From positions 149,395 through 213,394 of the forward strand of contig QKAF01000009.1 in NCBI GenBank assembly GCA_003246455.1: a DNA stretch of 64,000 nucleotides, given 5' to 3'. The DNA comes from Bacteroidota bacterium (lineage in GTDB: Bacteria > Bacteroidota > Ignavibacteria > SZUA-365). A model generated the notes under the pieces. It was not told the origin of the DNA, ran no database searches, and saw only the letters and a list, made by a program, of their open reading frames with translations. This document shows positions 56,564-64,000 of this stretch, piece by piece. Within the stretch, counting starts at the first letter, position 1. Each line of letters opens with the position of its first letter. Both the position numbers and the translations under genes were made by a program.

Positions 56564-58054
56564 ATGCCCAGACTCCCCAGACACTTCTACAATCCGGTCA
56601 GTCTCATCGGCACCGGTGTGGCCCTTGTCGCCTTCGGTACCGTGATCGTCTTCTTCCTCATGGACGTCCTCGGGTACACGACTTCCCCGTACCTCGGAAT
56701 CTTCACGTACATGATCATTCCGGGAATCATGATTCTCGGCCTGTTCCTCATCCCTATCGGGGTTCTTCTCGAACGGAGAAGGGAAAGAAAATACGGGACG
56801 GCAAAGCATAGATACATCGTGCTGGATTTCAACGATCCCGCGCACCGATCCGCGCTGATGATTTTCACTGTCGTGACGATGCTGCTCACGGTGGTATCGG
56901 CAGCGGGCACCTACCAGGCCTATAACTATTCCGAGTCCGTGGAATTCTGCGGCGAGATCTGCCATGTCGTCATGGAACCCGAATATGTCGCGTACCAGCA
57001 TTCGCCGCATGCGCGCGTCCGCTGCGCGGAATGTCACATCGGCGAGGGTGCCGACTGGTTCGTCAAGGCGAAGATCTCCGGGTCCTACCAGGTATACTCC
57101 GTGCTCTTCGAGAAATTCAGCCGGCCGATCGAGACCCCGATCGCGAACCTGCGTCCCGCGCGCGAGACCTGTCAGAAATGCCACTGGCCGAACGTCTTCA
57201 CCGGCGTGAAGGAACTCTCGAAAAAATACTATCCGCTGGACACGACGGAGACGGAACCGTGGATGATCGTCATGAACCTGAAGATCGGCGGCGGCCAGAG
57301 CGAACTCGGTCCCACCACCGGTATCCACTGGCACATGAACACGGCCAACAGCGTGCACTACTACGCGACGGACGAGAAGCGCCAGGAAATTCCCTGGGTC
57401 GAATCCACCGATCTCGCGGGAAAGACCACGATCTACCGCTCGACCGGATCCGAGTATGACGACGAGCAGATCCGGAAATTCGAGCAGCGCCGGATGGACT
57501 GCATCGACTGCCACAACCGCCCGTCTCACATTTACTATCCCCCGTTCCGCACCGTCAACGATGCGATGGCGCTCAACCGCATCGACAGCACGCTCCCGAA
57601 TATCCGTGCGCTGGCATCCGCGGCCCTCACGCAGGAATACAGCAACAAGAACGAGGCGATGCGCCTGATCCCGAGTTTCCTCCGCCGGGAGCTGAAAACG
57701 GCGAGCCCGAACATCACGACGACGCGGAAAAACGACGTCGATCGGACCATCAAGGAAATCCAGGCCATCTACACGCGGAATTTCTTCCCCGAAATGCGCG
57801 TATCCTGGGAGCATTACCCCAACAACATCGGGCATACCTACGACATGGGCTGCTTCCGCTGCCATGATAACAAGCATGTCTCCGAAGACGGGAAAGTGCT
57901 CACGAACGACTGCAACGTCTGCCACACCATCGTCGTGCAGGGGCCGACCCGCGATCCGCAGCAGGACATGCGCGGCATGGAATTCGTGCATCCCGCGAAT
58001 ATCGACGGCGCGTGGCGCGAGGTGCCCTGCGCCAGCTGCCATCTCGGCGTCTGA
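56564..58054 (+). CDS. NapC/NirT-like multihaem cytochrome c with membrane anchor
   Basis: A 496-residue inner-membrane cytochrome. Three hydrophobic segments lie at about 10-35, 43-70 and 98-120, then a periplasmic domain with six canonical CxxCH sites (CAECH, CQKCH, CIDCH, CFRCH, CNVCH, CASCH). It also has an atypical CGEICH (a CX3CH spacing, residues 129-134) before MEPEYVAYQHSPHARVRC, a region that resembles the quinol-side end of NapC/NirT proteins. Seven haems in all. It probably accepts electrons from quinol and passes them to other cytochromes of the operon. Longer and with more haems than four-haem NapC. Terminator at 58114-58159 suggests it has its own transcript. Confidence 0.85.
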   Translation: MPRLPRHFYNPVSLIGTGVALVAFGTVIVFFLMDVLGYTTSPYLGIFTYMIIPGIMILGLFLIPIGVLLERRRERKYGTAKHRYIVLDFNDPAHRSALMIFTVVTMLLTVVSAAGTYQAYNYSESVEFCGEICHVVMEPEYVAYQHSPHARVRCAECHIGEGADWFVKAKISGSYQVYSVLFEKFSRPIETPIANLRPARETCQKCHWPNVFTGVKELSKKYYPLDTTETEPWMIVMNLKIGGGQSELGPTTGIHWHMNTANSVHYYATDEKRQEIPWVESTDLAGKTTIYRSTGSEYDDEQIRKFEQRRMDCIDCHNRPSHIYYPPFRTVNDAMALNRIDSTLPNIRALASAALTQEYSNKNEAMRLIPSFLRRELKTASPNITTTRKNDVDRTIKEIQAIYTRNFFPEMRVSWEHYPNNIGHTYDMGCFRCHDNKHVSEDGKVLTNDCNVCHTIVVQGPTRDPQQDMRGMEFVHPANIDGAWREVPCASCHLGV

Positions 58055-58113
58055 GATACCGGCGCATGAACCGCTCCGGATTCATAGATTCCGATCTTCA
58101 GTTCCCGTAGCAA

Positions 58114-58159
58114 AAAATCGCGGGCAGCATTGGAAAAATGCCCGCGATTTTCGATTTTT
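58114..58159 (+). terminator. Intrinsic terminator after the NapC-like gene
   Basis: A 13-base stem (58114-58126 with 58139-58151), loop of 12 bases, then TTTCGATTTTT. Also works on the minus strand in part. Confidence 0.8.
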
Positions 58160-58174
58160 AGATGACAAATTTTT

Positions 58175-58197
58175 CCAGAGGAAACTGTTTCTTCTGG
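58175..58197 (+). promoter_or_regulatory. Inverted repeat, probable operator of the large cytochrome genes
   Basis: CCAGAGGAAAC (58175-58185), one central T, GTTTCTTCTGG (58187-58197): 11 base pairs with a single mismatch. It lies about 80 bases upstream of the 13-haem gene, near an AT-rich minus-10-like TATAAA at about 58227. Confidence 0.5.
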
Positions 58198-58270
58198 CAA
58201 GCATATTTCCCCCGGTGTTCCGATATAAAATAGACGCACATCCCTCCCCCTCCGAAAGGAAGTTTTTTTT

Positions 58271-60466
58271 ATGCCCAAAAAAAAGACAATTTCATCCTTG
58301 GTATGGATTGTCGCGCTCGGTCTGCTGACGGCGGCCTCTGCGCTCGCACAAACCGCCGAGGACTGCCTCGCCTGTCACAGCGACACTGAACTCACCACCG
58401 AAAGGAACGGCCGCGAAGTATCGCTCTTCGCGCGCCCCGATCTCCTCAAGAAATCGAGCCACAGCAAACTGGCCTGTGTCTCCTGTCACACGGGTTTCGA
58501 CCCCGAGAACATTCCGCACAAGGAAAACATCCAGCCGGTGCAGTGCACGAGCTGCCATCAGGACGCGGTCGTCAAGCACCAGTTCCATTCGGTGCAGCTT
58601 TCGATCGCCAAGCGCAACGGCACGCTGCAGAACGCCTGCAAGCAGTGTCACGGCACGCATGATGTTCTCCGGCTCGACAACCCGGCTTCTCCCTTCCACT
58701 ACAGCAACCTCACGCAGACCTGCGCGAAGTGCCACCCCGACGTCGCGACGTCGTTCGGCGTGTCCGAGCACGGGAAAGCGCTCGCGAAGGGAATCAAGGG
58801 CGCCCCGACGTGCATCGCCTGCCACTCGCAGGATGTCACGGGCCACCAGGGCAAGCTGAGCAAGGTCGAGACGAAGAAAGTCCAGGAGCAGCTCTGCCTG
58901 CAGTGTCATGCCGACAATCCCGATGTGCGCAAGCGCATGGGACCCACGGCGGCCTTCATTCAGTCGTACGAAAAGAGCGTTCACGGCGCAGCCCTGCTCG
59001 GAGGCAACGGCGACGCGGCGAACTGCGTTTCCTGCCACGGCAGTCATGAAATGAAGCGCGGCTTCGATCCCGATTCGAAGGTCAACAAGCTGCACATCGC
59101 CGACGACTGCGGCACCTGCCATACCGCCATCGCGGCGGAATACAAGAAGAGTATTCACGGGAAATCGGTGGAGCGCGGCAATCTCAGCGCCCCGGGCTGC
59201 ACGGACTGCCATGGCGAACACAATATTCTCCAGGTGAGCGATCCGAATTCGCCGGTCGCCCCGCAGAATGTCTCCCGCCAGGTCTGCGCACCCTGCCACA
59301 GCTCGCTCGCGCTTTCCGCCAAGTACGGTTTCGACTCCAAGCAGACGCGCACCTACGAAGGCAGCTATCACGGTCTCGCCCTCGTCGGCGGATCGAGCGA
59401 AGTCGCCAACTGCGCGAGCTGTCACGGCGTCCACAATATCCTTCCCTCGAGCGACCCGAAGTCCCAGATCAACAAGAACAACCTGGTGCACACCTGCGGC
59501 CGCTGCCATCCGAACGCCAACGTCCGCTTCGCGACCGGAAAGATCCACTCGACGGAAGAGAACGCGGAAGAAGAGCCGCTGCTCTACTGGATCGCGACGA
59601 TTTACATCATCCTGATCATCGTGGTCATCGGCGGAATGCTGCTGCATAACGTCCTGGATTTCCGCCGCAAGGCGATCAACAAGCTCAAGGTGCGCCGCGG
59701 ACACGTTCCGCATCACGGAGGCAGCGCGCGTCTGCACATACGGATGACGCTGAACGAACGGCTGCAGCATGCGTCCCTGCTCACCAGCTTCTTCGTGCTG
59801 GTGTTCACGGGCTTCATGCTGCGCTTCCCCGAAGCATGGTGGGTCGAGGGCATTCGCAACCTCAGCGTCCATGTCTTCGACGCGCGTTCGGTGCTCCACC
59901 GCATCGCAGGTGTCGTCATCATCGGCGCCAGCGTCTACCACATCTTCTACCTCGCGCTCACCGAGCGCGGCCGCCAGCTGTTCAAGGACTTGCTGCCGCG
60001 GATCAAGGACGCGACCGACGCCATCGGCGTCCTCAAATACAACCTGGGGCTTTCCGAGATCAAACCGAAGTTCGACCGCTTCTCGTATATCGAGAAGAGC
60101 GAATACTGGGCGCTGGTCTGGGGCAACATCGTGATGGGAACCACGGGCGTCATCATGTGGTTCGACGAGTTCTTCCTCGGCATCTTCACGAAACTCGGGT
60201 ACGACGTCGCACGTTCGATTCACTACTACGAAGCATGGCTCGCGACACTGGCCATCCTTGTCTGGCACATCTACTTTGTCGTCTTCAATCCTGACGTGTA
60301 CCCGATGAACCTCGCGTGGCTGAAGGGATCGCTGACGGAAGAGGAGATGGAAGAAGAGCATCCGCTCGAGCTCGAACGCCTCCGCGAGGAGCGCGGCGAG
60401 AAAACCGCATCCGAAGGAAGCACGACCGACAGTGACATCATCGACATCCCGACCAGCGGCGAATAA
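58271..60466 (+). CDS. 13-haem cytochrome c fused to a b-type cytochrome (CbcL-like)
   Basis: A 731-residue exported-then-membrane protein. Signal peptide 1-26, then thirteen CxxCH haem sites between residue 32 (CLACH) and about 409 (CGRCH). A membrane segment at about 437-459 follows, then a b-type cytochrome domain (about 495-680) with four or more membrane helices. Histidines suited to bind two b haems are at H500, H543, H557, H651 and H666. The C-terminal 50 residues are charged. This is the layout of CbcL of Geobacter, an inner-membrane quinol oxidase in respiration to low-potential acceptors, though CbcL has fewer haems. The following gene is 40 bases downstream. Homology to CbcL is by layout, not by alignment. 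Confidence 0.88.
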   Translation: MPKKKTISSLVWIVALGLLTAASALAQTAEDCLACHSDTELTTERNGREVSLFARPDLLKKSSHSKLACVSCHTGFDPENIPHKENIQPVQCTSCHQDAVVKHQFHSVQLSIAKRNGTLQNACKQCHGTHDVLRLDNPASPFHYSNLTQTCAKCHPDVATSFGVSEHGKALAKGIKGAPTCIACHSQDVTGHQGKLSKVETKKVQEQLCLQCHADNPDVRKRMGPTAAFIQSYEKSVHGAALLGGNGDAANCVSCHGSHEMKRGFDPDSKVNKLHIADDCGTCHTAIAAEYKKSIHGKSVERGNLSAPGCTDCHGEHNILQVSDPNSPVAPQNVSRQVCAPCHSSLALSAKYGFDSKQTRTYEGSYHGLALVGGSSEVANCASCHGVHNILPSSDPKSQINKNNLVHTCGRCHPNANVRFATGKIHSTEENAEEEPLLYWIATIYIILIIVVIGGMLLHNVLDFRRKAINKLKVRRGHVPHHGGSARLHIRMTLNERLQHASLLTSFFVLVFTGFMLRFPEAWWVEGIRNLSVHVFDARSVLHRIAGVVIIGASVYHIFYLALTERGRQLFKDLLPRIKDATDAIGVLKYNLGLSEIKPKFDRFSYIEKSEYWALVWGNIVMGTTGVIMWFDEFFLGIFTKLGYDVARSIHYYEAWLATLAILVWHIYFVVFNPDVYPMNLAWLKGSLTEEEMEEEHPLELERLREERGEKTASEGSTTDSDIIDIPTSGE

Positions 60467-60505
60467 GCCGGGATCGGGACATTGAATCGTTCGAAAGGAA
60501 TACTC

Positions 60506-62581
60506 ATGAACATGCTGCAAGCAACGCGGTTCGGCAGCTCGGCAGGGACCTGGTCCCTGCCGACGCTGCTCGCCGCTCTTTTTATGCTGACGCTTGCCGT
60601 TCCCGTCTTGGCACAGGGCAACGCGGACTGTTTCATGTGTCACGAAGACAAGGATCTTCGCGGTACGGTGAAAGGGAAATCCCGTTCGGTGTACGTGGAC
60701 GACAAGGTTTTCAAGAATTCGGTGCACGGGGAATTCGAGTGCGTGATGTGCCACCTCGACGTGGACCCGGACGATCTCCCGCATGCCGATGATCTCGAGC
60801 CCGTCGACTGCTCCACCTGCCACTCCGAAGTGGCGGAAAAGCAGGCGCGGTCGCTGCACGGGAAAGCCGCACGGCGGGGCGATGCGCTTGCGCCGACCTG
60901 CGCGACCTGCCATGGGACGCACAATATTCTCAAGAAGACCGATCCGAAATCTCCCGTGCGCGCGTTCAACATCCCCTTCCTCTGCGGCACCTGCCACAAG
61001 GAAGGGTCCCCGGTATCCCGGCAGCGCGCGATCCACGAAGATCATATCCTCGAGAACTACACCGAAAGTATCCACGGCGTCGGTCTGCTGCGCAAGGGAC
61101 TGGCCGTCGCGGCGACGTGTATCTCCTGCCATACCGCGCATGAGATGCTTCCCCATACCGATCCCGCATCCTCCATCGCCCGAAAGAACATCGCGAAGAC
61201 CTGTGCGAAGTGCCACGTGCAGATCGAGCAGGTCCACGTGAAAGTCATCAAGGGCGAGCTCTGGGAGAAGCAGCCGCATCTCCTTCCCGCCTGCCCCGAC
61301 TGCCACCAGCCGCACAAGATCCGCAGCGTATACTACGATCAGGGCGTCGCGGACGCGCAGTGTCTTTCCTGCCATCAGAAGCCGGACCTTCGCAACAGCG
61401 AGGGGAAGACGATGTACGTGGACTACCAGGAAATCGGGCATTCGCGCCACAAGACGGTCGCTTGCAGCCAGTGCCATTCCGGCGTGAACCAGTCGCACAA
61501 GCGGGCCTGCGATACGATTGACAAGAAGGTCGACTGTGCGAGCTGTCATCCCGAGATGGCGGAGAAGTACGCAAACAGCATTCACGGCAAGAAGCTCGCC
61601 GAGGGCGATCCGATCGCTCCGGCCTGCGTCGACTGTCATGGAACACACGGCGTGCTCGGGAAAGCGAATCCGAATTCGCGCACTTTCCCGACCCGCGTTC
61701 CGACGCTCTGCGGCGAATGCCACCAGGCCGGCAAGAAGGGCGCGGCGCGCGTCGCCAACAAGGAAGACGTCGTCGGGCACTACATCGAGAGCATCCATGG
61801 CAAGGGCCTGCTGCAGAGCGGTCTCGTCGTCACGGCGCAGTGCACCGACTGCCATACGGCACACGAGGTGCAGCCGAGCAAGGATCCGCGGTCCAGCGTC
61901 AACCACCAGAACGTCGCTTCCACCTGCGGCAAATGCCACCACGGCATCGAGCAGCAGTTCGGTCAGAGCATTCACAGCCGTCTCGTGAACAAGACCGACA
62001 AGAACCTGCCGACCTGCAACGACTGCCACAGCGCGCATACGATCCGCCGTGCGGACACCCAGGGTTTCAAGCTCGAAATCATGGATCAGTGCGGACGCTG
62101 CCACGAAAAAATCGCGGAAACCTATTTCGACACGTATCACGGAAAAGTGTCGCAGCTCGGATACACGAAGACCGCGAAGTGCTACGACTGCCACGGCGCG
62201 CATGATATCCTGCCGCCCAGCAATCCCCGTTCGCACCTCAGCCACGATAACGTGGTGAAGACCTGCCAGAAGTGTCATGCGGGCGCCAACCGCCAGTTTG
62301 CCGGTTACCTGACGCACGCGACCCATCACGATCCGGATAAATACCCGTATCTTTTCTGGGCCTTCTGGGGCATGACGTCGCTGCTCGGCATCACCTTCCT
62401 GATCGGCGGCGCGCATACCATCCTCTGGCTGCCGCGCGCGTTGAAATGGCGCAAGCAGCTGAAAGAGCTGGAAGAATCGGAAGACTTCGACAGCATCGAA
62501 TTTGACGAGGAGGCAAGTGCCGGCGGCACGGAACCACCTCCCCACATCGATTCGGATGAAAACGGAAAGGAGAACAGCTGA
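60506..62581 (+). CDS. 19-haem membrane-anchored cytochrome c
   Basis: A 691-residue periplasmic cytochrome with signal peptide, nineteen CxxCH sites (from CFMCH to CQKCH) and one C-terminal membrane helix (LFWAFWGMTSLLGITFLIGGAH). An internal duplication is visible: the block CSTCHSEVAEKQARSLHGKAAR to CAKCHVQIEQ recurs as CASCHPEMAEKYANSIHGKKLA to CGKCHHGIEQ, with the haem order preserved. Many spare histidines are there as distal ligands (bis-His haems). The ATG at 60506 has an AAAGGAA site. The stop lies three bases before the b-type cytochrome ATG, so the two form a complex. It should carry electrons from the membrane outward. Confidence 0.9.
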   Translation: MNMLQATRFGSSAGTWSLPTLLAALFMLTLAVPVLAQGNADCFMCHEDKDLRGTVKGKSRSVYVDDKVFKNSVHGEFECVMCHLDVDPDDLPHADDLEPVDCSTCHSEVAEKQARSLHGKAARRGDALAPTCATCHGTHNILKKTDPKSPVRAFNIPFLCGTCHKEGSPVSRQRAIHEDHILENYTESIHGVGLLRKGLAVAATCISCHTAHEMLPHTDPASSIARKNIAKTCAKCHVQIEQVHVKVIKGELWEKQPHLLPACPDCHQPHKIRSVYYDQGVADAQCLSCHQKPDLRNSEGKTMYVDYQEIGHSRHKTVACSQCHSGVNQSHKRACDTIDKKVDCASCHPEMAEKYANSIHGKKLAEGDPIAPACVDCHGTHGVLGKANPNSRTFPTRVPTLCGECHQAGKKGAARVANKEDVVGHYIESIHGKGLLQSGLVVTAQCTDCHTAHEVQPSKDPRSSVNHQNVASTCGKCHHGIEQQFGQSIHSRLVNKTDKNLPTCNDCHSAHTIRRADTQGFKLEIMDQCGRCHEKIAETYFDTYHGKVSQLGYTKTAKCYDCHGAHDILPPSNPRSHLSHDNVVKTCQKCHAGANRQFAGYLTHATHHDPDKYPYLFWAFWGMTSLLGITFLIGGAHTILWLPRALKWRKQLKELEESEDFDSIEFDEEASAGGTEPPPHIDSDENGKENS

Positions 62582-62584
62582 TCC

Positions 62585-63436
62585 ATGCCTGAAATTCGGA
62601 CCCCACGAAGCCCGCGCCAGTTCCAGCGCTTCACGCGACTCGAGCGGCTGCTGCACATCCTGATGATCATCAGTTTCATCAGTCTTGCACTCACGGGCAT
62701 GACGCTCAAGTTTTCCTACACCGGCTGGGCGAAGATCCTCTCCCATATCTTCGGAGGATTCCAGTTCGCCGGCTACATCCACCGGTCCGCGGCCACGATC
62801 ATGTTCGGCATCTTCGCCGCCCACATCTACGACCTCGCCGTCACGAAGCGGCGGGAGTACGGAAGCTGGAAGGCACTGCTCTTCGGCGAGTACAGCATGA
62901 TTCCGGGCAAGAAGGACTGGGAAGACCTGAAGGGATCGATCAGATGGTTTCTCGGCAAGGGACCGCGTCCGCAGTACGGGCGCTGGACCTACTGGGAAAA
63001 GTTCGATTATTTCGCCGTGTTCTGGGGAATTTTCGTCATCGGTTCCACCGGGCTCACCCTGTGGTTCCCGGAATTCTTCACCAACTTCATTCCCGGATGG
63101 ATGCTCAACGTGGCGACCATCATCCACAGCGATGAGGCGCTTCTCGCCACCGGTTTCATTTTCACCGTGCACTTCTTCAACACGCATCTCCGCCCGGAGA
63201 AATTCCCGATGGATCTCGTGGTGTTCACCGGTCGCATGCCGCTGCATGAGCTGAAAATGGACAAGCCCGAGGAATACGAGAAACTGAAGAAAGCCGGGAG
63301 GCTGGAAGAATTCATGGTCGAAGCTTACCCTCCCGTGGTCGAACGCGCCATCCGGATCTTCGGCTGGACCGCGCTCATCACCGGCTTCAGCATGGTCATC
63401 TGGATCGTGTACGCGATGGTCTTCACCTATCGTTAA
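62585..63436 (+). CDS. b-type cytochrome membrane subunit
   Basis: A 283-residue membrane protein with five hydrophobic segments: ILMIISFISLALTGM, SAATIMFGIFAAHIY, FAVFWGIFVIGSTGL, LLATGFIFTVHFF, and a C-terminal anchor (GFSMVIWIVYAMVF). Candidate haem b ligands are H25 in ERLLH, the H in YIHRSAATI, the H in AHIYD, HSDEALLATG and TVHFF. It matches the b domain of the preceding 13-haem fusion along its whole length, for example EKFDYFAVFWGIFVIGSTG against EKSEYWALVWGNIVMGTTG. Probably oxidises quinol and hands electrons to the 19-haem protein. GGAG site upstream. Confidence 0.88.
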   Translation: MPEIRTPRSPRQFQRFTRLERLLHILMIISFISLALTGMTLKFSYTGWAKILSHIFGGFQFAGYIHRSAATIMFGIFAAHIYDLAVTKRREYGSWKALLFGEYSMIPGKKDWEDLKGSIRWFLGKGPRPQYGRWTYWEKFDYFAVFWGIFVIGSTGLTLWFPEFFTNFIPGWMLNVATIIHSDEALLATGFIFTVHFFNTHLRPEKFPMDLVVFTGRMPLHELKMDKPEEYEKLKKAGRLEEFMVEAYPPVVERAIRIFGWTALITGFSMVIWIVYAMVFTYR

Positions 63437-63460
63437 GCGTCTCCTCAGCGAATGCAATCG

Positions 63461-63490
63461 ACGGCTCCGGTTTCCGGGGCCGTTTTCTTT
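63461..63490 (+). terminator. Terminator at the end of the cytochrome operon
   Basis: ACGGCTCCGG (63461-63470), loop TTT, CCGGGGCCGT (63474-63483), one wobble pair, then TTTTCTTT. Confidence 0.8.
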
Positions 63491-63492
63491 AT

Positions 63493-63528
63493 GGGAGGAG
63501 CGGAAGGGGCGGGAGGAGCGGAAGGGGC
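63493..63528. repeat. Two perfect 18-bp direct repeats
   Basis: GGGAGGAGCGGAAGGGGC occurs twice head to tail (63493-63510 and 63511-63528), purine-rich, directly between the terminator and the stop of the DUF1634 gene. Confidence 0.9.
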
Positions 63529-63535
63529 GGCGCGC

Positions 63536-63898
63536 TCAATGTGTAATGGAAAACGCAATGCTGATCGCGATCACCGTCAGCACGATGACCGTGATCCCGA
63601 CATAGTGCCAGTCGCGTTCGACGAGGAAGGTCCATCCGGTAATGAAAAGCCGCAGGATGGGTGTGAGCATCAGGGCGAAAATTCCCGCGTAGAGGAACAC
63701 GAACGGGTTGCCGAGCACCGCGGACAGCGGCGATGCGGCGAGGCCTGTCAGCCAGTCGAAATTCGCCACCGGTATCGGCGCGTCATACCAGGACGGCTGC
63801 GCGGCATAGAGCGCGAAGCCGATCAGCATCAGCGCTCCGCTGACGGTGATCCCTGCCATGAGGGCCCGACTGACGATATGTTCTCTGCTGCTAGGCAA
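63536..63898 (-). CDS. DUF1634 membrane protein
   Basis: About 120 residues with three hydrophobic segments. The pattern AGITVSGALMLIGFALYA ... GNPFVFLYAGIFALMLTPILRLFITGWTFLVERDWHYVGITVIVLTVIAISI is typical of DUF1634, a family almost always coded next to a TauE/SafE permease, as here. The start is a TTG at 63898 that overlaps the upstream gene, with GAGGATGA before it; an internal ATG at 63859 is the alternative. Its role is thought to be an accessory of anion export. Confidence 0.85.
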   Translation of the reverse strand: MPSSREHIVSRALMAGITVSGALMLIGFALYAAQPSWYDAPIPVANFDWLTGLAASPLSAVLGNPFVFLYAGIFALMLTPILRLFITGWTFLVERDWHYVGITVIVLTVIAISIAFSITH

Positions 63899-64000
63899 AC
63901 ATCATCCTCGCGGCAACGACGAGTATGAGCACGATAAATACATACACGATCGTCCGGCTGTGAAGCTTCGCGCCGATGCGCGTCCCCAGCTGCGACCCGG
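63891..64000 (-). CDS. C-terminal end of a TauE/SafE-type permease (partial)
   Basis: Only the last 35 residues and the stop are in the window. They read GSQLGTRIGAKLHSRTIVYVFIVLILVVAARMMFA, the G-x2-LG-x2-I-G...-L-R-x5-F pattern followed by a final hydrophobic helix that ends TauE/SafE (DUF81) sulfite or sulfonate exporters. The DUF1634 gene start overlaps its stop by eight bases. The rest lies beyond the right edge. Confidence 0.75.
   Translation of the reverse strand, partial: GSQLGTRIGAKLHSRTIVYVFIVLILVVAARMMFA

Noticed and set aside
58292-63457. A 1721-codon open frame on the minus strand across the cytochrome operon
   Set aside because: It is the antisense of three genes with complete haem and membrane motifs. 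Its composition (Arg/Val/His-rich, no domains) is that of a GC-bias shadow.

Overview
The window is a GC-rich, densely coded chromosomal segment from a Gram-negative bacterium. It most likely belongs to the Bacteroidota / Ignavibacteriota / Chlorobiota (FCB) assemblage. The signs are a large exported protein with a type-IX-like C-terminal sorting domain, a DUF2723 membrane protein, a carboxypeptidase-regulatory-type TonB receptor, a BamA-like barrel, LPS-type glycosyltransferases, and at least two promoters of the Bacteroidota TTTG / TAnnTTTG form. At least two other promoters look like classical TTGACA-N17-TATAAT. I saw no tRNA, rRNA, CRISPR array, insertion sequence or phage gene. Metabolism looks flexible: pyruvate:ferredoxin oxidoreductase and very large multihaem cytochromes point to anaerobic respiration, while homogentisate dioxygenase needs oxygen.

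Layout. 0-10 kb (minus strand): edge lipoprotein, acyl-CoA synthetase, zinc-type ZIP and CDF transporters, EamA transporter with TonB receptor, secreted M28 peptidase. 10-12.5 kb (plus): PspA with a YbjN-like protein carrying a histone-H1-like tail, then a three-gene cluster ending in a STAS protein. 12.5-20 kb (minus): possible dioxygenase remnant, DUF2723 protein, ABC ATPase, PepSY protein, lipoprotein, hutI, aspS. 20.5-25.3 kb (plus): PFOR and a DHOD-like partner. 25.3-29.5 kb (minus): SET-domain protein and an exported fusion of two TldD-like halves. 29.7-39.5 kb: surface protein, mntP, mtgA (minus), Spy-like lipoprotein, icd, hmgA. 39.6-50.2 kb (minus): ricT, holB, a BamA-like barrel, a DUF2795 gene with a consensus promoter, a five-gene polysaccharide operon joined by ATGA overlaps, and an adenosine-specific kinase. 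50.4-55.8 kb (plus): tandem FnIII lipoproteins separated by an unusually structured intergenic region, a hydrolase, a DASS transporter and a small outer-membrane protein. 55.8-63.4 kb: a DUF3365 haem lipoprotein (minus), then the cytochrome cluster. The right edge holds a DUF1634/TauE pair (minus).

The most distinctive system is the cytochrome cluster at 56.5-63.4 kb. It encodes a 7-haem NapC-like membrane protein, a 13-haem protein fused to a b-type cytochrome (CbcL-like architecture), a 19-haem anchored protein built by internal duplication, and a separate b-type cytochrome homologous to the fused one. The same c+b module therefore occurs twice, once fused and once split. The likely role is moving electrons between the quinone pool and periplasmic or extracellular acceptors. 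The second most distinctive item is the exported single-chain TldD-type protease, whose first half keeps the metal site and whose second half has lost it. This resembles a fused, secreted counterpart of the TldD/TldE heterodimer.
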